Positions 51,591-63,654 of a DNA stretch of 64,000 bases are shown here, piece by piece. Source of the DNA: Sphaerolaimus hirsutus. Taxonomy: Eukaryota; Nematoda; Chromadorea; Monhysterida; Sphaerolaimidae. The notes below the pieces were generated by a model. That model was not told the DNA's origin. It ran no database searches and saw nothing but the letters and a program-made list of their open reading frames with translations. The number at the start of each line of letters is the position of its first letter. The stretch's first letter is position 1. The position numbers were made by a program, and so were the translations under genes. The stretch is taken from NCBI GenBank assembly GCA_964036195.1, contig OZ038459.1, forward strand, positions 1,547,206 to 1,611,205. Reading direction: 5' to 3'.

Positions 51591-54128
51591 CTGAGATTGG
51601 GGGTTGAGTTGAGAGGTTGGTTTGATGGGGTAGAGTGCTGGTTGAGAGGTTTACGATTAGGTCTACGTAGGGTTCGAAAAAACTTTTTTTTAACTCGATG
51701 TTTAAAAAACAAACAATAACGTTTTAAATAAAAAAAACGTTTTTTTAAATAAAAAACGTTTTTTTAAATAAAAAACGTTTTTTTTAAAAAGCTCCTTTTA
51801 AAAAGCTCAATATTATATACTACAGCAACATATGACGGCTTATGACCCATGGTAGCACATAAAAATGGATGGTTTGATACTAAAAATGCAACAAAACCAA
51901 TTAAAACAACCACCAATGTCAATTTGTGTGTGAAATTGCGCGCTTGCGCGCAAAAATTTTGCAAAATACCCAGTGCTTAGTACTAAAAACTTCGGTCGAT
52001 GTTTAAAAAAACACAAAAAAAAAACACTTCGGACGTCATGTTTAAAAAAAAACATCGGCCAACCCTAGGTCTACCGTATTCCGTGTGAATAAGATTTTTT
52101 TGTCACACTACAGTATGCCCACTATGGCTGAATTTGCAGCACAATTTATCAGAGTATGGTATCAGTAACGTGCCGTCCAGTATAGGTAGTAGGAATGTCA
52201 CTCGAGTGACCGGTGGTTGACAGTTTATCATCTACATCTAGTCGATAACCCCAAAATTTCGAAAACCAGTTGAGCATGCAAACGGCATCTAGAATTGTTT
52301 CTGTACATTTTGTTTCATGTTCTCACCAATTTTTCGACGTCACTGGCCCCTGGGCCCCCTGTTAGAATTTGACCCCCTGTTATATTTAGTGTCACATTTT
52401 GAACTTTATGAACAAATAGAAACAATTTTTTTATATCTGTCTGCAAGATGTCGATAAGACCACAAAGTGTCCAGCAAAAAGTCGATAAGTACACATTTTT
52501 TGACCCCGCCCATTGGAGACCCCTCATACCCCAGTCATTTTTACACACCCAAACGTCGTATCTAAATCACGAGTGCATTTTCATTTTCAAAAATTGCCAA
52601 AATTGCTCACATCCGAACAGACAAAAGTCGTTTTACAAAAGAAACGTAAATACAATAGAGGAAATTAGCGAGGCGAGCGCTTCTCCCTTACGAAATCATT
52701 ATTTCGTCCAAAAACAGACGGATATTACTGCGTCGAAAACTGGTTTTCCGCATTTCGATATTTTTTCCTACAGAAAATACATAAAACACGGGATGCGCGT
52801 TGCGCAATTTCGAAAATTACAATACATACCAGTAATTACATTTTTACAGAAGAAATGAGCACTGGAGGGATGGAAACAGTTTTGATAGTGGTGTTAAAAA
52901 ACAGGAATGTTCGCGGGAAAAACTAGATTTGAAAAAAAAACACTTTGAAAAAAATTTGAGTGCCCGTTTTCGAAACCCAAATGATTACTAGGTTCATTTT
53001 CATTTATTTGTTTGCATTCTAACGAGTCAGAAAAGCCCTACACACACTAAGTTGACAATAGGATAGCATCGGAGGCCTGTAAAATGTCAAATGTCATACA
53101 AAGTACAAAAGTCATGTAAAATGTGTAATTTACAGGGAATTTTACATGACTTTTGACACTTTGCTTGACATTTGACATTTTACAGTGTCTGGGAGCCAAC
53201 TGGTTGCGATTCAGATTTTATCTGACGGATCACGGAATTATGTTCAAATCTACATACATCAATTCCTCTTCGACATGAAAATTGTCCTGCGACCCGTCAA
53301 CTAAAATCTAAATTGACATGGTAACCAGTGGACACCATGTGTGTTTAGCCACAGTGATTATGGTCCTACACACGCTAGTCGACATCGACACCAAATGTCA
53401 ACTGGTTCCGTTCCCAATTCAAAGCTTGCGTTTGAACGTCGTTCGTTGGCTCGTCAGCAAGCTTTGAATCTGGACCGGCACCAGTTGACATTTAGTGTCG
53501 ATGTCAACTAGCGTGTGTGGGCCCATTTAGGTAGGGGCTCAAGGGGAATTTTCACGGTTGAATTTTATGAAAAGGTTACAAATACCTATCAACTGGAAAC
53601 AACGCAAAGCCTTGGAAATATTATACTAATACTGAAAATTTGAACGTTCTGAGGTTGGATAGGGCTGTAGGGCTAAAAATGAAGCCGCATTCGATGACCA
53701 TTCAAAATCATCATGATATTTCACTGGTGCAAGTAAATCATGACCAAAACTGTTTACCAACATTGTTGAAAAGAAATTGATGAAGCCACCCAAAAAACCC
53801 ATAGGGCGACTGCGCAAGTGGACAACTCACAAGAAAGTGCTATGTGTCAAGTAATGTTAAAAGTGACAAGTAAAGCTTCAAACAAAAAGTTTCGCAAAAA
53901 CTATTTGCCACCCTTCAACACTGTCGAAATCGACCCCAATCACAAAAGGGGCAGGCCTGATACGCACACGTGCCCGATACGCACATATGCCCGTTTTTTT
54001 CACTTGACACTTTTTCAAGTGATTTTCAGATAGAGTAAAGTGAAAAAAACGGGCATATGTGCGTATCGGGCACGTGTGCGTATCAGTGCACGCCCTCACA
54101 AAACCCCCCACCCAGTCCCAAAACGCAC
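51591..54128. other. mbl intron 1 with repeats
   Basis: 2.5 kb, AAG|GTGCGT to TCTCAG. It holds AAACGTTTTTTTAAATA simple repeats (51720-51790), an introner-family copy at 53073-53195 (CTGTAAAATGTCAAATGTC to CATTTTACAGTGTCTGGGA) inside a larger ACACACTAAGTTGAC element (53036-53350), the MITE at 53362, and a hairpin CACGTGCCCGATACGCAC around 53955-54085. A 136-codon plus-strand frame at 52448-52858 is unsupported. Confidence 0.6.
53362..53523. mobile_element. MITE, ACACACGCTAGTTGACATC family, copy 4
   Basis: GGTCCTACACACGCTAGTCG to GTCAACTAGCGTGTGTGGGC, then CC. The interior almost matches the other three copies. Confidence 0.9.
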
Positions 54129-54356
54129 CTTAATGCTATCATAGCACGCTGTAACTTTGCCATTCTGAATGTCGACGTGGGGGGGCGGGTGGGCGAACTT
54201 GCACTCCTCAGCCGAGCGGCTGCACTGGCCCCTCTGAAACTCGCGGCACACCTCGACTTGCAGCCAGCGCGAGTCCTTAACGTTCATCAAATGATTTAGC
54301 ACTTGCATGTTGGCCGCCGCCGCGGCCGCGGCGTTGTTCGAGTTCTCGTCGAACAT
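54129..54356 (-). CDS. mbl: mbl exon 1, start codon and first CCCH finger
   Basis: 228 nt, 76 codons. ATG at 54356 follows an in-frame TAG at 54387-54389, so the frame cannot extend far upstream. It reads MFDENSNN, an Ala run, [40 protein letters not shown] (C-X7-C-X6-C-X3-H), then [20 protein letters not shown], ending AAG|GTGCGT in phase 0. [16 protein letters not shown] is the invariant start of arthropod muscleblind. Initiation at Met17 or Met24 is also possible. Confidence 0.96.
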
Positions 54357-54960
54357 GCCGTTGGACGACTCAATGGTGGCGGTGCCCTAGTCGGCGCGCG
54401 CCAACGTGTCGTACGTTGGTGCGCGGCCGGATTGACTTTTGGGGCGTCGCCCGATTTGGGGACCGCCCGTTTGAATATTTATGAATAGATTTAGTTGACT
54501 GGGCGTCTTTGAAGTCGACGCTACAGTCAATAACAATTGCTCATGGTTCACTCTTTTTTGGGCGCTGCCGCGGCGAAACGGAAATTTTTTTAGCACAATA
54601 ACGACACTGAAATAGCTGCCGCCGGGGCGATCGCGACCAAGCGATAAGGAAATGACGAAATCACTGGCTGCACTGTAGATGCGTCGAATGATAGGCGGGC
54701 GCGTCGGCTCTATTCTATAGTAGACGGTAGACAATGGGCTGGGCCGCTCCGGCGGTGTCCTAGTCTAAGCTGGTGCCGCGCGTCGACGCCGCGTCCGTGT
54801 CGCTGCAGTCGCGCTGCAGCTGCAGTCGTGCCGCTGTTGTGTCTGGCGGCGGTGACGCGCTGGACGGGGGGCGGCGCGGCGGCACGGCTCAAGCGGCGCG
54901 GGGGGCGAGGCGGGCGGCAGGCGGCAAGCTGGCGCTCTTCGACAAGAGTCACTCTGAGCT
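54357..54960 (-). promoter_or_regulatory. mbl: GC-rich 5' flank / probable 5' UTR of mbl
   Basis: The 600 bases upstream of the start codon are markedly GC- and CpG-rich (e.g. GTCGACGCCGCGTCCGTGTC), in contrast to AT-rich surroundings, and carry an in-frame stop close to the ATG. A 5' UTR or proximal promoter is the simplest reading. No TATA box or mapped start can be shown. Confidence 0.4.
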
Positions 54961-55720
54961 CACGGAGACGGGTTTTTTTAATTAGAGGTTTTTTAATTGG
55001 AAGGGTGATTTAATTGAGGGAAATGCGGCATACTGTTCATTTGTCGGCTTCAGCTTCATGCGATTTGAGGCGACTTACTTAAAAAACGCTGGATTTTTTT
55101 CACATTCCAAATAAAAAATAATACTATATTCAGTATAGCGGCGTCGGCAATGTGTTTGTGTAAATAAATATGTAACTAAAACCACGCCGAAAACCTCCCT
55201 AAATTCCTAAATGAAGTCGTAAAAAGGGCGCGATCCAAAGGTAAAACGAGTAGAAATAAAAAAGGATGAAAAAACTGCATTTGATAAAAATGAGTCAGCT
55301 CAGAATCGAAAAACGAGTAGCGACGCATTGACACAAATGGCGCGCGCCGCCCGAATGCACGGCAGCTACAAGCAGATCGTATTTGGCACGGCCATTTTGG
55401 TAGACATTGGGCGTCAATGGGGGGGGGGCCTAATTTTGGGTCGAAACAAACTATTGGGTGTCCATTGGAACTTGAATCATAGGAAGAATACTTGAACAAA
55501 TAACATATCAAAAACTGTTGCAATATTTATGGATACCTGTTTTGGTTGGAACTAGTGCTTGGTGGCAACAAATCCTGATTCCCATGTACTCACCGAAAAA
55601 GTCTATAGAAAGAAAGAGCGATGAAAATTTAATCATGCGCCAGTTTTTCACTGGAATGAAAATGGCCTAAAAATGGAGCTCTAAAATGACCCACTTAGAG
55701 AAAGAGTGCAAAATTGCACT

Positions 55721-55792
55721 TGCCTCGGCCGGGAATCGAACCCGCACCTTTCGTATAGAACACGAGTGCCCTAACCACTAGACTACAGAGGC
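55721..55792 (-). tRNA. tRNA-like sequence, anticodon TCT if genuine (possible SINE head)
   Basis: On the minus strand GCCTCTG opens an acceptor stem, closed by CCGAGGC with one mismatch. The A box TAGTCTAGTGG and B box GGTTCGATTCC are perfect. The anticodon loop GTTCTAT gives TCT (Arg), with a stem carrying one mismatch, and the T stem has one mismatch. No intron. The mismatches make a tRNA-derived SINE head or pseudogene quite possible; only one copy occurs here. Confidence 0.6.
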
Positions 55793-55955
55793 GACTGAGG
55801 GGCTGCCATGCTGCGTCGGCAATGCCCCTACCATTAGCAAACTTGACCCACAAACAGGGGGGGGGCACCCCGACCCCCCCATTTTACCAAGTCTGAACCC
55901 AGGCTTATCAGTGCATACTTGCAGCCGACGCGCCATAGCAGCGCTGCGCAAAGTA

Positions 55956-56155
55956 NNNNNNNNNNNNNNNNNNNNNNNNNNNNNNNNNNNNNNNNNNNNN
56001 NNNNNNNNNNNNNNNNNNNNNNNNNNNNNNNNNNNNNNNNNNNNNNNNNNNNNNNNNNNNNNNNNNNNNNNNNNNNNNNNNNNNNNNNNNNNNNNNNNNN
56101 NNNNNNNNNNNNNNNNNNNNNNNNNNNNNNNNNNNNNNNNNNNNNNNNNNNNNNN
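55956..56155. other. Assembly gap of 200 N
   Basis: Exactly 200 undetermined bases. Translations that cross it are meaningless. Confidence 1.
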
Positions 56156-57640
56156 AACGAAACAAAATACTTAGCAAATATACTTGTTAATTGACAATTA
56201 TAGTAAATTTGGGACCATCTAGTGTTAAAATTGCGCTATTTTGCATTTGTTAAAGTTCTGTATTTACATCGAGAAGCCTTTTAGACTTCTGACTTCAGAG
56301 TGCTTCAATAAAATGGCTTCACAGAGTTTATTGCGATAGTAATAAAAATATTAGAGCTGGGAAGGGCTCGTGTGCTAAGAGCTGCTTTGGGAGCTGACGC
56401 AGGATAATGTGTTAAATGTGCTATCACAAAAGTCTTGAAATATACACAGGTGGAATTTTTGGGACACTTATCAAAAACGCCCATGGGGGTAGACAAGTGC
56501 CAGGTTAAATAGTCTGGGCGTCACCCACTGGCAGCCCCTGTGGACAACTGCCGGCAGGGGCCAAAACGCTATGCTACAGTGCGGCGACACGCAGGTACGC
56601 ACGCGCGCGCATCCCATCATGATCGTGCCGCCGGCGCGACGCAACTGTGCAGCAGCACAAAAGTCGAAAATGGGTGAACGCACTGTCTTCCGTCCGGCAT
56701 TCTCGTCACGCCCGAAATATTAGTCGTCGGGTAGGTTTTTTTCTGCCGCGCGGCTGCGCGTACCGCCCGACGCGGCTATTACGGAATTTACTGTAGCGCC
56801 GCTGCAGCAAGTGTGCCGCGTCGATGCAGCAGCGGCAGTTTACACCGCGCCCGGTCCGAAATTGTCCACATGCACAACACGGTGTAGGCGAGCGAGCGCG
56901 GGCACAAGCAGTGTGGGCGCGAGACGCGTTCGGACAGTATGGCGCCATTATTGCGGTAAGCCACAAGTTTCATTGGAATCGGTGTTGCATCCAATGTTGA
57001 ATAAAAAGCTTATTACACTAACCGAGGCAATTTTTAGAATATAAATAAATGCATCTTTTGAGAAAGTATTGTAGCAGGGGATTAGTGAATTTGGACCCCT
57101 ACTTGGGATCATTATATAGTAATTCACTCCTCTGAAGGGCTGTCGAGGGTTTGCGGGTTCACTGGGGTTAAATATTAAGGCTTTTTCAAGATGTAGAAGG
57201 TAAAAAATCACTAAGGAAAGGTGATGGAGGCATACAAATTCACAACTTTCTGCAAAAATGGTGGTAATGTTTGCCAAAAATCGATCCAGTAGGGCGATTG
57301 CGGCGGGGATTAAGGGAATAGTAGCAGGGCCAGTGATAGATTTTTAGCTGAGTGCCATAAAATAACCACACAAAATCGGCTTCTCAAACAACAACTCATC
57401 CTAGCAGAACCCACCAAAAACGTCACACTAACGGTCAGACGCGGCCGAGCGACTACAGGCGCGCATGGAACGCAGCCGGCGGCTGTAACGACTTGGCAGT
57501 TTGAGAACAGTGCGTCGGGGCGGCAGGGGGCATGCATGCATAAAGTAGTCGATGGTGTCATGCGATTGATCAGCGGTCCAGTCGAACGGCCGCCCGACAC
57601 CACTGAGGGAACGTTCTACTGGACACTGGGGTCCCATCTG
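56156..57640. other. Upstream region with small GC-rich islands
   Basis: GC-rich patches at 56570-56950 (GCACGCGCGCGCATCCC) and 57430-57600 are separated by AT-rich DNA. No coding exon with splice support was recognised. They could be distant 5' non-coding exons or promoters of muscleblind, whose 5' exons are far upstream in Drosophila. Confidence 0.35.
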
Positions 57641-57650
57641 TCGGGCACAG

Positions 57651-58075
57651 GGACGTATCCAGGATTTTTGAGCGGGGGGGGCTGCTTGTTTATGGATCCC
57701 GGCGAGGGGGGGCCCCCCCCAAATTTTAGCCACATACAGGCGGAATGGCGCCATTAGGTAGGCGCCATGGCGCTGGCGCCATTAGGTAGGCGCCACGCCA
57801 TGGCGCCATTGGCGTTGGCGTCAGCGCCATGGAACGCTGTATATGTATGTAAATATACATACAAAACAGCAAAAAGCACAATATTTTTAATGATTTGCGG
57901 CCATATGGAGCAAATCTGATGATAATACCTTATACCTGGTGAAGAATGCGCGCTTGCGCGCAAAATTTTTTACGCTGACGTTGAAAAAGTCGCATTTTCT
58001 GGTCACTTTCTGGTCTCGCCCCGGGAGGGGGGGGGGGCTGCAGCCCCCCCCGCCCCCCCCCCCTGGATACGGCCC
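57651..58075. mobile_element. CAGGG.CGTATCCAGG repeat element with GGCGCC palindromes
   Basis: CAGGGACGTATCCAGGATTT at the left and CCCCCTGGATACGGCCCTGG at the right are inverted ends with G/C runs just inside, a terminus type widespread in invertebrate genomes. It interrupts a TCGGGC-type repeat. 57740-57835 holds stacked palindromes such as GGCGCCATGGCGC. Confidence 0.65.
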
Positions 58076-58084
58076 TGGTCGGGC

Positions 58085-59140
58085 AAGCGATTGCATTTGC
58101 CCGACAGGCCTTGTGGGCAGCCCTCTAATAACTCTGACTGGGAATGAATAGGCAGATTTTCGATGTGATTTTGGCTGGCTGCCAATCCAAACTACGTTCA
58201 CTGTCTTGGGCGTTGTTTCGGTCTTGTAGTAGTTGATTGGGCTGCCCGAAATGACTTGTCGGGCAAATTTGATTTTCGCACGGTAAATAGAGACCGCCGC
58301 CCAGCCAATGTATCTAGTCAACAGTAAATACGCAGTGGTCAGTGGCCTATACATGTACATAGGTAGTTGAATGGTAAGAGATAAAATCATACAACTGTCA
58401 TGGATTGGGACTGGAGGCCGGCAATTTGGCACACACCCACACGGCATTAGTTTTACTTTTGCGACACGGGGAATACAAACAAAAATTACCCAAATACATA
58501 GGCGAACTTACGATTCCAATCAACATATTTACGCAGGCATTATTGCATTTAAAAATCACTGTTTGCATTTCGCTGAAAATACTAATGTCACGAACGGTTT
58601 GAGCGGCGAGTTTTAGTTGCGCAGCATTTTTATTGTCATGGTTTATGGCGGCAGGATTTTTTTTGTGAAATAATAAAACTGAAATTAGCAGAGTTGTTCA
58701 AATTACTGAACTTTAAAAAAAGTATATGTATACGTAAAATAATTTTTTAATCACCCCTGAGTACAGAAAATGTAAAATACATATTTCACCCATATTCATG
58801 AGTCCATGTACGTAAGTAAAATACTTTTATCTCCCGGAAAATGTATAAGCAAGTTCTTTTCTACATTGAAAAGTACCCACTTTTACACATTCTAACGGAA
58901 AACGTAAAAGCTACTATATTTTACATGTGAGAGAAATTTTTACACAGGAAGACATAACAGATGTCAAATTTTAATGATTACCTATTTATTTTAGCAAAAA
59001 ATACATTGTACACGCGTACTGTTAAAAAGTACGCGTACAGGTGAGTTTTTCATTTTAACAGCAGTGGGAATTAGTGATAGAGCAGGGTAGACGCGCATGT
59101 ATATTTGCTAGTAACATGCAAAGGTATTTAGACTGATCCT
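58085..59140. other. Non-coding stretch with ACGCGTACG repeat relative
   Basis: 58685-59060 (AGAGTTGTTCAAATTACTG; TATATGTATACGTAAAATA; TACGCGTACTG) resembles the element at 25588-26392. The rest shows nothing recognisable. Confidence 0.4.
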
Positions 59141-60700
59141 GATGTCACATGCAGAAGTGGGTTAGTTTTTGCCAATTTAAGATTGTTATTATTACTATTC
59201 GTCCGCAGACGGACATTTCAACGCGTCCATCTGAAGCAGCTGGCAATTTCGAGCCGGTAATCGATCATCCACGAAGATTGCCACCTGCAAACCCGCGAGA
59301 ATGCCAACATATCGACATAACCGCGAGTGTTGTGCGCGATGTTTTTGTGCGGGCCGGGGGCGCCGCCGCCGCGTCAACACGACAGTAGATCACGACGAAA
59401 TCGATCGGCGCAATAACGAAAACAATTATCTCAAAAAATCGATCGTCAATTTAGATTAAGCAGCGTAGAGTAGTCGATAGATTTCACGCTAATTATACAG
59501 ACAAATCTACTCAAATCGACGCTGGGATCATGCTAAGCGCTAACGCGACTTCGGTCGATCTTATCGCGTGTTTCAACTTTGAAAAGCAACGCGCTCATGC
59601 AGCCGGGGCGACAACAGTCGCGCAGCTTACTGTAGAACCTGGCGGCGACGTGTTTCTAGCCGAGGTGAGAGCATGTTCATCGAAGGCGCGAACCAATGGC
59701 CGCAGCACAGGGCCGCCGGCGGCCGCAGCGCATGCACACCTCACGCGGCGCCCGGATGCAATTCCAACGCGCTTCAAGTTGTCACGTCAAATTACGTGTC
59801 AAATGTCAATGCCGTGACGCTTTGACGCGACACTTGACAGAATATTTTTGACACGCGTTCACTCTAGACACTTGTATTTTGTCCATGACTTGACAAGGTG
59901 TGGAAATGAGTCCACATTGGACGAAAAGCGAACTGCCGGTGGGAGGGACTTACAAAAGTTCACGCGTCACACAGCACGGCACTGCGACGCGTCGCCAGGC
60001 CCCTTTGCATGCACACGATTCCATGCAGCAGCTTCAGAGCAGTGCATGAAACTGAGAAAAACCGAGCTAGTTGGTTAGCGATTTTCAACAGCGTCAGCGC
60101 GACCGATAGCGATCACGTCGCATATCCACATCAAAGCGATTTGGCGGCGAGCGGCAAATGCGATTTCATCAATTATTTTTACCTATTTATTCTGTTGATA
60201 CATGAAAGTAACACGCGCCGGCGACGCGTCGCGGCGGCACAAAAACGCGCCTGATATCACAATTTATCAGCGCGCCCGTTCGCCCGGCGGCGAAAGCGAC
60301 GCATACATTTCGACATGATGTTTACAGATGTTTCAACGCCCGAAAATCGCCGCCTAATCCACGAAACGTCCGAAAATTGAGAACGCGAAGGGAAAAGCGG
60401 CCGCCGCGCAGCGGAAACGGCGCGTATTGGGCGCGACCAAGTGAAAGTGAGTCAATTGAAAATGGAGGCCGTAATTGGCGTCAATCACTACTCCGGACAG
60501 TCATAATTCCTTCGAACCAGGTCAAGGCATTCAAATCTGGCTATCATTTCTCTAAAGGGTGTGTTTGAATGTAAAATAAATGCGATTGTTAAACCTGGCC
60601 GGGGGTTTTATCACACAAAGCGAGAGCCGCGACCGCGGCTAGCGGCCGATTGATTCACTGGCAATGCAAAGCCGCAATCAGCCACAAAATACAGCCTAAC
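59141..60700. promoter_or_regulatory. CpG-rich region, possible distal promoter / 5' exon of mbl
   Basis: Across about 1.5 kb CpG is frequent (GGGCCGGGGGCGCCGCCGCC; ACGCGCCGGCGACGCGTCGC) with several TCGATCG/ATCGAT sites. No open frame has recognisable protein. Such islands in AT-rich surroundings can mark promoters; this is inference only. Confidence 0.3.
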
Positions 60701-61313
60701 AATAACGTTTTCCCACCACATTTGATTTGACTCCAGCTCACTTTATTACATTCACGTATTTTATGTATACGCGTACACTTTTATGTATTTTTACGCATTG
60801 TATGCACACCAAGCGCGCTGCAAATGATACACATAGTGCTTCAGACAGTGGACAGGCTTGACAGTCGGATTTGGCTTTGCTGATTGAATTCTAGCTTTTC
60901 ATTAAAATCGGTACACATTTTGGGGTGGGCTGCATTTCCATCAGGTCTGCTTCGAATTGGCAACAACAGCTATATCACTTATGCCAGCAACCTTAAACGT
61001 GCTTCAAAGCATTGGACAAAATTAAGCAATTTACCAAACTTAAAAATTGTGCATAGCAACTTTTCTCAGAACATCAAAAAAACCTGACCGTCCCATGGTT
61101 ATCATGATGCATGATATCAAATGTCATTTACACTGTATTTTGATCTCTGAAATGCTGCTATAAAAAGCAGTCATGGTGCTATGACATTGGTGCAATTTTA
61201 GGGGAGCTTGGTGCCATGAAACCATTTGGCTTGGTGCCAGTTTTTTGGGATGCCATCCAGGCACCACCTTTTTTTGAAACTTTTCCATCACTAGCTGTAT
61301 GGGCTGGAGGACT

Positions 61314-61756
61314 ACCGTATTTCCTCAAAATACCCCCGGGGTGGTGATTGTTTCATAGTGCTCCCGAGGGGGGGGGGTTAAACGAGGGGGGGGAGGTATT
61401 TAGAGGGGGGGTAATTGTTTCACAAGAACTTTCTTGAAATCCTAAAACAAAATCGTTGTTTGTGATGTGCGCTGGGGTAGAAAAATGCATCAATAACTGA
61501 CATGTAAAGACTCCTGTAGACTTATATTAGTATGTAGATGGTATAAACACTGTTCTAACGTGATTCCGACATTGTTTAAATGTGTGTTCTGCACTACGCA
61601 GAACACAAACTGCCATATTTGTCATGTACATTCTCTTTACACTCAATTTGGGGGGTATTTCGAGGGGGGGGGGTGATTGTTTCATAGTGGTCTCGAGAGG
61701 GGGGGGGGGGTCAAACGGGGGTATTTCGAGGGGGGGTATTTCGAGGAAATATGGTA
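61314..61756. mobile_element. Element with CCGTATTTCCTCAAAATACCC ends
   Basis: ACCGTATTTCCTCAAAATAC to GTATTTCGAGGAAATATGGT, with repeated GGGGGTATTTCGAGG blocks and GTATAAACACTGTTCTAACG, shared with the insert near 25780-26180. Confidence 0.7.
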
Positions 61757-63060
61757 GATGAATTTTCTGATAATAAAGCCATTTTGAGCACCACAAAAAC
61801 AGATATGCTACCCATATCCAGACTGCATAAATATGACCAAGGAATGTCTGACTACTACTAACTCAAATAAATGCCTCCACATAATAAATTGTAATAAATG
61901 CCTCCACATAATAAATTATAACTTATCTCCACCATAACTTTACCAACAAATATCAGAATAGGGCTCCCCTCAATCTGACACGTCTGTCCACACTTAATCC
62001 AAACTAGGCGAGAGAATCCGGGGCGTTCAGGCGGCAAAAAAGCGGGCCCAATGCCGCCGGCTAAATAACGTAGTCCCGAGTTTCAGGCAGCTATATAACG
62101 CTCACACACATTTACAAACGCACTGAAAAGCGGGGGGGGGGGATCCACGAAGGAAAAAATGAACGGCTTCCAGTCGGTGGAATTGTTTTCTCAAAGTGCA
62201 ACCGAAACACGTGGACTTCGCATAAAAATCGGCCCTGAAAATGTACGATTCGGGGCGCATTACAGCATAATAGTAACGGCCGGCCGGGAGAAACGCAAAA
62301 GATCGAAAAAGAGAACTCAGAACTGAGATAGACAGCTTAAAGTGTGAGCGGGCGCGGCGGCACTCAAAAGCTGCTCGAATTTAACCCGGCAAACACCTGT
62401 AATACGGCAGGTAATGAACGCTGAATTGCCGCGCAAATGTGCCGCTTTCAAGTCGACTGAAAGTGGCTCCAGACTGGCGACGTATTTACAAATAACGAAA
62501 ATTGGACGCCACGTTTCTTCCTGGTTGAAAATCATGTGAAATTGTAAACACTCGGCTGAAATAGCGGGCATTTATGTAGATGTAAAGCGACGCTATTCTA
62601 CCTGTCGTGCGTGAATATATTTATTAACGTAAATATTCATACGTAAATGAAAGAAGGCACTGTAACTCGATCTACCAGCTGGAAAACAACAAATCAAGTG
62701 TAGCATAGAACAGGCAGTTGTGTCAACTGGCTAAAAAAGCAATATCTTTCTTCCATCCATACCAGGCGGCCCTAACAAAGTCGACAGCGGCGCACTAATA
62801 TTTGCAGTCAAGGGATGATACCATTACGTATCCTCTCATTACGTATCCATGCCAATGCATTGTCAATGAAAATTTTGTACTGTTGTCGTTGACAATGATA
62901 TTTCATCTGATGCAATTCAGTTGTAAATAATTTGAGTTGCTAATGCTTATTCATAATTGAGCTGTTTTCCACATCAAGCATTTTAAATCCAATGTTTTCA
63001 AAAGTGTTTTATGGATTAAAACCACAAACTCATATTTTTTACAAAGAGCTACATCTTCTG
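61757..63060. other. Non-coding stretch
   Basis: No gene or complete repeat recognised. A duplicated AATGCCTCCACATAATAAAT lies at 61868-61920, and a moderately GC-rich patch at 62000-62450. Confidence 0.35.
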
Positions 63061-63069
63061 ATGTGACAT

Positions 63070-63520
63070 TTTTAATCAGTGTGTACCATTTTTCATCCCC
63101 AATGGTTTACATGCAAGCAGTTGCATGCTAAAATGCTGTTTTACTTGCTAGCTAAAACATACAGTTTTAAAGCCCCAGACATGTTTTCACATGACAAATT
63201 AATGTGACAGTTTTCACCCCAGAGTGTAGGAGTTTACATGCCAACATATTACGGTTTACAAGCCACAGACATTCCATTTAAATATGCCACATGTAAACCA
63301 TCATACCTAGCAAGTTAAATGGCACAAAACACACAACTTTGGCTTGAAAAGTGGCATGCTTATAGGAAGTAAAGTGACATACTTTGGATTAAAACTGGAA
63401 CAGTTGAGTAGCAAGTACTGTGTCAAACTTAGCTAGTAAAGTGACACAGAATAGCATGAAAACTGTGAGCATGTAAACCATCCGGGATGAAAAATGGTAA
63501 AAGCTCATTTTTTCACATCA
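63070..63520. repeat. Palindromic element, ACCATTTTTCATCCC arms
   Basis: GTACCATTTTTCATCCCCAA and GGTTTACATG face CATGTAAACCATCCGGGATG and AAAAATGGTA. About 430 bp, non-coding. Confidence 0.6.
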
Positions 63521-63654
63521 TTTTGGGTGAAATGGTAATGACATGAAAAATGAAAATGGATGATAATCAATAATAATGATGTACCACAATTAAAATGGAT
63601 GAAATAGCTGTATCAACACAACACGGAAAGTGATTAAAACTGAGCATTGCTGCA

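Larger units (their letters stand above)
34068..54356 (-). other. mbl: Muscleblind gene, overall (14 coding exons)
   Basis: RNA-binding CCCH zinc-finger protein of the muscleblind/MBNL family, a regulator of alternative splicing and RNA localisation that binds YGCY-type motifs. Fourteen exons were assigned from 54356 to 34068. Every donor phase equals the next acceptor phase (0 throughout except exons 10/11 and 12/13, phase 1), giving about 860 residues. CCCH fingers fall at 54.2, 54.1/51.6, 47.3, 47.2, 35.65 and 34.8 kb. One intron (50893-51470) is an introner-type element; the others are larger, with conventional sites and many MITEs. No RNA evidence is available. The last four exons are attached by phase only and could be an alternative 3' end or a neighbouring gene. 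Confidence 0.85.

Noticed and set aside
52448..52858. 136-codon plus-strand frame in mbl intron 1
   Set aside because: No recognisable domain, no codon-usage contrast with the AT-rich surroundings, no splice or promoter context; a chance frame or repeat relic cannot be excluded.
55908..56194. Open frames crossing the N gap
   Set aside because: The sequence is undetermined there, so the frames carry no information.
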